Source of the DNA: Ehretia macrophylla
Taxonomy: Eukaryota > Streptophyta > Magnoliopsida > Boraginales > Ehretiaceae
Direction: 5' to 3'
Assembly (NCBI GenBank): GCA_037974665.1
Contig: CM075771.1
Location: 34,642,425-34,706,424, forward strand
DNA: 64,000 bases
The notes under the pieces are model-generated. The model searched no databases. It was not told the DNA's origin and saw only the letters and a list, made by a program, of their open reading frames with translations. Numbering within the stretch: the stretch's first letter is position 1; every line of letters begins with the position of its first letter. Shown here in pieces: positions 61,029 to 64,000 of the stretch. Position numbers and translations under genes: made by a program.

Positions 61029-61639
61029 CAGACCCGGCCCAAGCTATGGGCAGCTTGGGCCTGTGCCCATGGCCTCCTTAGCTTGGGGGCCCTAAGATAA
61101 AAAATAATAATACTAACTTAGTAAAAGAATGTCAAACAGTCAGCACTTAATCGATTTTTGAACTATTGAAGGCCCAACTATTGAAGGCCAGCACTTAAAC
61201 GATTTTTGTTTATTGTGATATTAATTTTGCATATAATATAAGAAATCAGAGCTGTCCAAGAAAGAAAACATAGAGGTATACATTCTAGAGGTATACATTC
61301 AATTCTTTTATTTTTTATTTTTTTATGTGATAAATTTTGATATTATTTACATATTTATATATATCTTAACTTGAAATAATTATTTTTTTTACTTATATTC
61401 ATTTTTTTATTAATTGTTCTTATATGCAATAGACTTAATAAAGCTTAATTATTAAGGCCTAATAAACATGCTGAAAAAAGACTTAATAAAGAGAAATAAC
61501 ATTGGAGAAATGTCTTTTTATTTGTAGTGATTATTTTAGTAGAAAATTTAAAATTTTTTTTATTGAGAAAAAATTTAATTATTAAGGCCCCCTATTTAGA
61601 TGACCGCCCAAAGTCTTCAAATTATTTGATACGACCCTG
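61029..61639. mobile_element. hAT-type non-autonomous element with 8-bp duplication
   Basis: The element begins CAGACCCGGCCCAAGC and ends GATACGACCCTG, so CA...TG ends are kept. CATCAAGC flanks both sides exactly (61021-61028 and 61640-61647). Subterminal AAGGCC and GGGGGCCC motifs recur near both ends. TIR similarity is weak (CAG plus scattered bases), so the call rests mainly on the duplication and the ends. No coding capacity. Length 611 bp. Confidence 0.7.
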
Positions 61640-61800
61640 CATCAAGCCTATACATCTATCTGTATGTGTTCTTAGCAAGCAGTCTTAGAGGACATGCCTC
61701 AAGGCCCCCATATACTTCTTGTTTAGTTGGGACTATACTTCAACTTTTTATCTATTTACCTTATTCTTGTTCCTTTCTCGAATTTTATTAATTTATTAGT

Positions 61801-62178
61801 AAGAAAAATAATACATTTAGTCCCTATTGTTTTAAAGAGTCTTAATTTAGTCCCTATTATTATTATTTTTTAAATTTCATCTCTATTATTTTTTTTAAAG
61901 TTTTAATTTTAAAGTTTCAAATTCATTCATATTATTTAAGAATGAAATTAAAATTTTCTGAGAAACAATAGAGACGAATTTGAATTTTTTTTAAAAATAA
62001 TAGGGATAAATTTGAAACTTTATAAAAATAATAGAGACGAAATTAAAATTTTTTAATAACAATAGGGATGAAATTAAAACTTTGAGGAAACAATAGAGAT
62101 GAAATTGGGAAATTCCAAACAATAAGGATCAAATTGATTTTTTTTTTAAATAATAGGGACAAAATGTAACATTTTTCC
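61801..62178. mobile_element. Foldback element of the GGGACTAAATT family, copy 1
   Basis: Left end AGAAAAATAATACATTTAGTCCC and the inverted right end GGAAAAATGTTACATTTTGTCCC are alike. Inside, TTTAGTCCCTATT units on the left half are mirrored by AATAGGGACGAAATT-type units on the right half, with a centre near 61935. It shares ends and internal units with the element at 62550-63286. Confidence 0.75.
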
Positions 62179-62287
62179 TAATTATTAAATTGTTCCTCAT
62201 TGGATGTCGGATAGATATAGTGGAGACTACAATCTCCACTGATTTTTTAAAATAATTTGAAAAACCATGTTACTTTTGATTTTTAAA

Positions 62288-62430
62288 ATGGCTTTTTTTT
62301 TTTCTTCTGAATTAGCATGGGAGTATTCATTGAATGAAAAAGTTTACAAGTGATAAAATGCCCCAAAGGCCAAAAATAAAAGCGTTACATAAAATAGTCA
62401 AGGGCTAGCAAATGCCAAATAAACCAAAAA
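62288..62430 (-). mobile_element. Retroposon 3' tail with A run
   Basis: On the minus strand TTTTTCATTCAATGAATACT-CCCATGCTAATTCAGAAG precedes an A run of about 11. It resembles other LINE 3' ends in this window, including the ATGAAT...GCTAA layout. No coding part was seen. It lies between two foldback elements. Confidence 0.45.
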
Positions 62431-62549
62431 AGAAGAAATCAAATATTTGACTTGTTCAATTGCTTCTTCTAAATTTTTTTTGTTCTTGGTGACCCAAGTG
62501 ACCCTCATTAATTCCACCCATGTGAGATTAGTTGGTTTGTCTTTTACAA

Positions 62550-63286
62550 GGAAAAATGACACATTTAGTTCCTATTGTTTCTTTAAAGTTTTAATTTCAT
62601 TTTTCTTGTTTAAATTTTTTTTTCTATTTTATCCTTATTGTTTCTAAAAAACCTTCAATTTCATCCCTATTATTTTAAAAAAAATTAATTTCATCTTTAT
62701 TATTTTTCAAAAATTTTAAATCCGTCCCTATTGTTTAAAATTAATCAATTTAGTCCTTATTATTTTCTAAAATTTTTAAATTTGTACTTATTGTTCAAAA
62801 TTAATCAATTTAGTCCCTATTGTTTCTGAAAAAATTTCAATTTAGTCCATATTATTTTCATATAAAATTTAATTTAGTCCTCATTGTTTAAAGAAAATGT
62901 GACCAGATTATTTTTTTTTAAAAAATAATAGGGACTAAATTGGCTAATTTTAAACAATAGAGACGAATTTAAATTTTTTATAAAATAATAGGGCCTAAAT
63001 TGAATTTTAAACAATAAGAACTAATTTAAAATTTTGAAGAAACAATAGAGAAAATTGCACAAATTGTCATTATTGACGGTAAGGATAAAATTGAATCTTT
63101 TTATAAAATAATAGGGACAAAATTAAAATTTTTGAGAAAATAATAAGAAAAAAAATTAAAAAATTTAAACAATAGGGACGAAATTGAAACTTTTAGAAAT
63201 AATATGAATGAAATTAAAAAAATTTAAATAATAGAGACGAAATATAAACTTTGGAGAACAATTGGGATTAAATGTGCTATTTTTCC
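62550..63286. mobile_element. MULE-like foldback element with exact 10-bp duplication, copy 2
   Basis: TIRs GGAAAAATGACACATTTAGT and GGAAAAATAGCACATTTAAT (right end inverted) agree at 17 of 20 positions. TCTTTTACAA flanks both sides exactly (62540-62549 and 63287-63296). Duplications of 9 to 11 bp are characteristic of Mutator-like elements. The body is a long palindrome centred near 62910. Its left half repeats CAATTTAGTCCxTATTxTTT units and its right half the inverse AATAATAGGGACxAAATTGA units, at about 35 to 60 bp per unit. No open frame. Length 737 bp. Confidence 0.82.
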
Positions 63287-63744
63287 TCTTTTACAAATCA
63301 TGTTTCGCGACGAATATGTAAAATCTTGTCGATTACAAACTGTGAGAAAACTTTAATGAATGTGCTTGAGAAAGCCAAGAACCATGGTAAGATTACTTAC
63401 TGTTATACGAGAAGTTGCGAACTTCAATTTCGCTAATTACATTATACGACATTTTAAACCTTTTTTAAATAAATTAAAAAAAAACCATGGCAATACCTAA
63501 TATAATCACATCGTTCAACTCTAATTTGGTGAAAATTTGAGTAGATTGCTAGAAGGATGACAAACACGAGATCGTTGACACGGTTCGCCGATATGATGAT
63601 GCATGTTAAGATCCACGTACACTCACCAGTGACACTTAAATATTGCACACTTAATTTTAGGGTCTATTATATAGAGGGACCATGATAAAACGTATGTGGC
63701 TATGGCTATGGCTATCGGCTAGGATGATTAAATTGATGATTACA

Positions 63745-64000
63745 TAAAGGGTAAATTTTACATTTAGTTCCTTTTGTTTATATATTTTTTTAATATAATT
63801 TTTAATATAATTTTTAATATTTTAAAAAATTTAAATAATTTTTAATATTTATAAAAGTTATTCAAAATGGTTCTTATTGTTAAAAATTAACCAATTTGGT
63901 TCTTTTTATTTAAAAAAAATTAATTTAGTCCTTATTGTTTAAAAAAAAAAATCAATTCAATCTTTCTACATAACCTTTATTTGGGGATAAAATTAAATTT
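63745..64000. mobile_element. Start of a third foldback of the same family, cut by window end
   Basis: AATTTTACATTTAGTTCCTT-TTGTT followed by repeated TTCTTATTGTTAAAAATTAACCAATTTGGTTC-like units and TTAATTTAGTCCTTATTGTTT repeats the left-half pattern of the two elements just upstream. The right half would lie beyond the window. Confidence 0.55.

Noticed and set aside
61801..63290. CRISPR-like array of short repeats
   Set aside because: Units are imperfect, occur in both orientations, have no distinct spacers and sit inside plant foldback transposons.

Overview
The window is nuclear DNA of a flowering plant, most likely a eudicot. It is AT-rich, its genes have many short GT-AG introns, and its protein families are typical of land plants. 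I could not name the species. There is no bacterial or organellar gene organisation, CRISPR array, rRNA or tRNA gene.

Five multi-exon protein genes were reconstructed by joining exons in phase, plus one uncertain small gene. (1) 7965-12398 (+): a TBC-domain Rab GTPase-activating protein of the plant TBC1D5-like class, behind a long leader that lacks ATG codons. (2) 14603-18773 (-): an ER membrane protein resembling the C-terminal half of HERP. (3) 21406-22659 (-): a small, probably organelle-targeted plant protein of unknown function. (4) 23976-30554 (-): a 15-exon AP180/CALM-type clathrin assembly protein with an ANTH domain. (5) 32942-38300 (-): a PHD-finger protein with an apparent one-base frameshift in an exon near its 3' end. 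(6) 43967-45035 (-): two exons of an unidentified small gene. (7) 47387-51047 (-): a CCT-motif transcription factor of the CIA2/CIL type, so six genes are well supported in all.

The genes work in unrelated processes: membrane traffic (TBC, ANTH), ER quality control (HERP-like), chromatin (PHD) and plastid gene regulation (CIA2-like). I see no pathway cluster. The first gene is convergent with the second; genes 2 to 7 all lie on the minus strand.

The flanks (1-6.9 kb and 52-64 kb) and several introns are gene-poor and rich in small non-autonomous transposons. Base-level ends with target-site duplications can be read for a PIF/Harbinger-type MITE (TAA), two hAT-type elements (8-bp duplications) and a MULE-like foldback element (10-bp duplication). 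Other large palindromes, Au-type SINE copies and LINE 3' fragments with zf-RVT and RNase H coding remnants are also present.

I found no clear new biological system. The most unusual structures are a six-copy 92-bp tandem array inside a 1-kb ATG-free leader, and a cluster of large palindromes built from short units carrying a GGGACTAAATT-like core at the right end.
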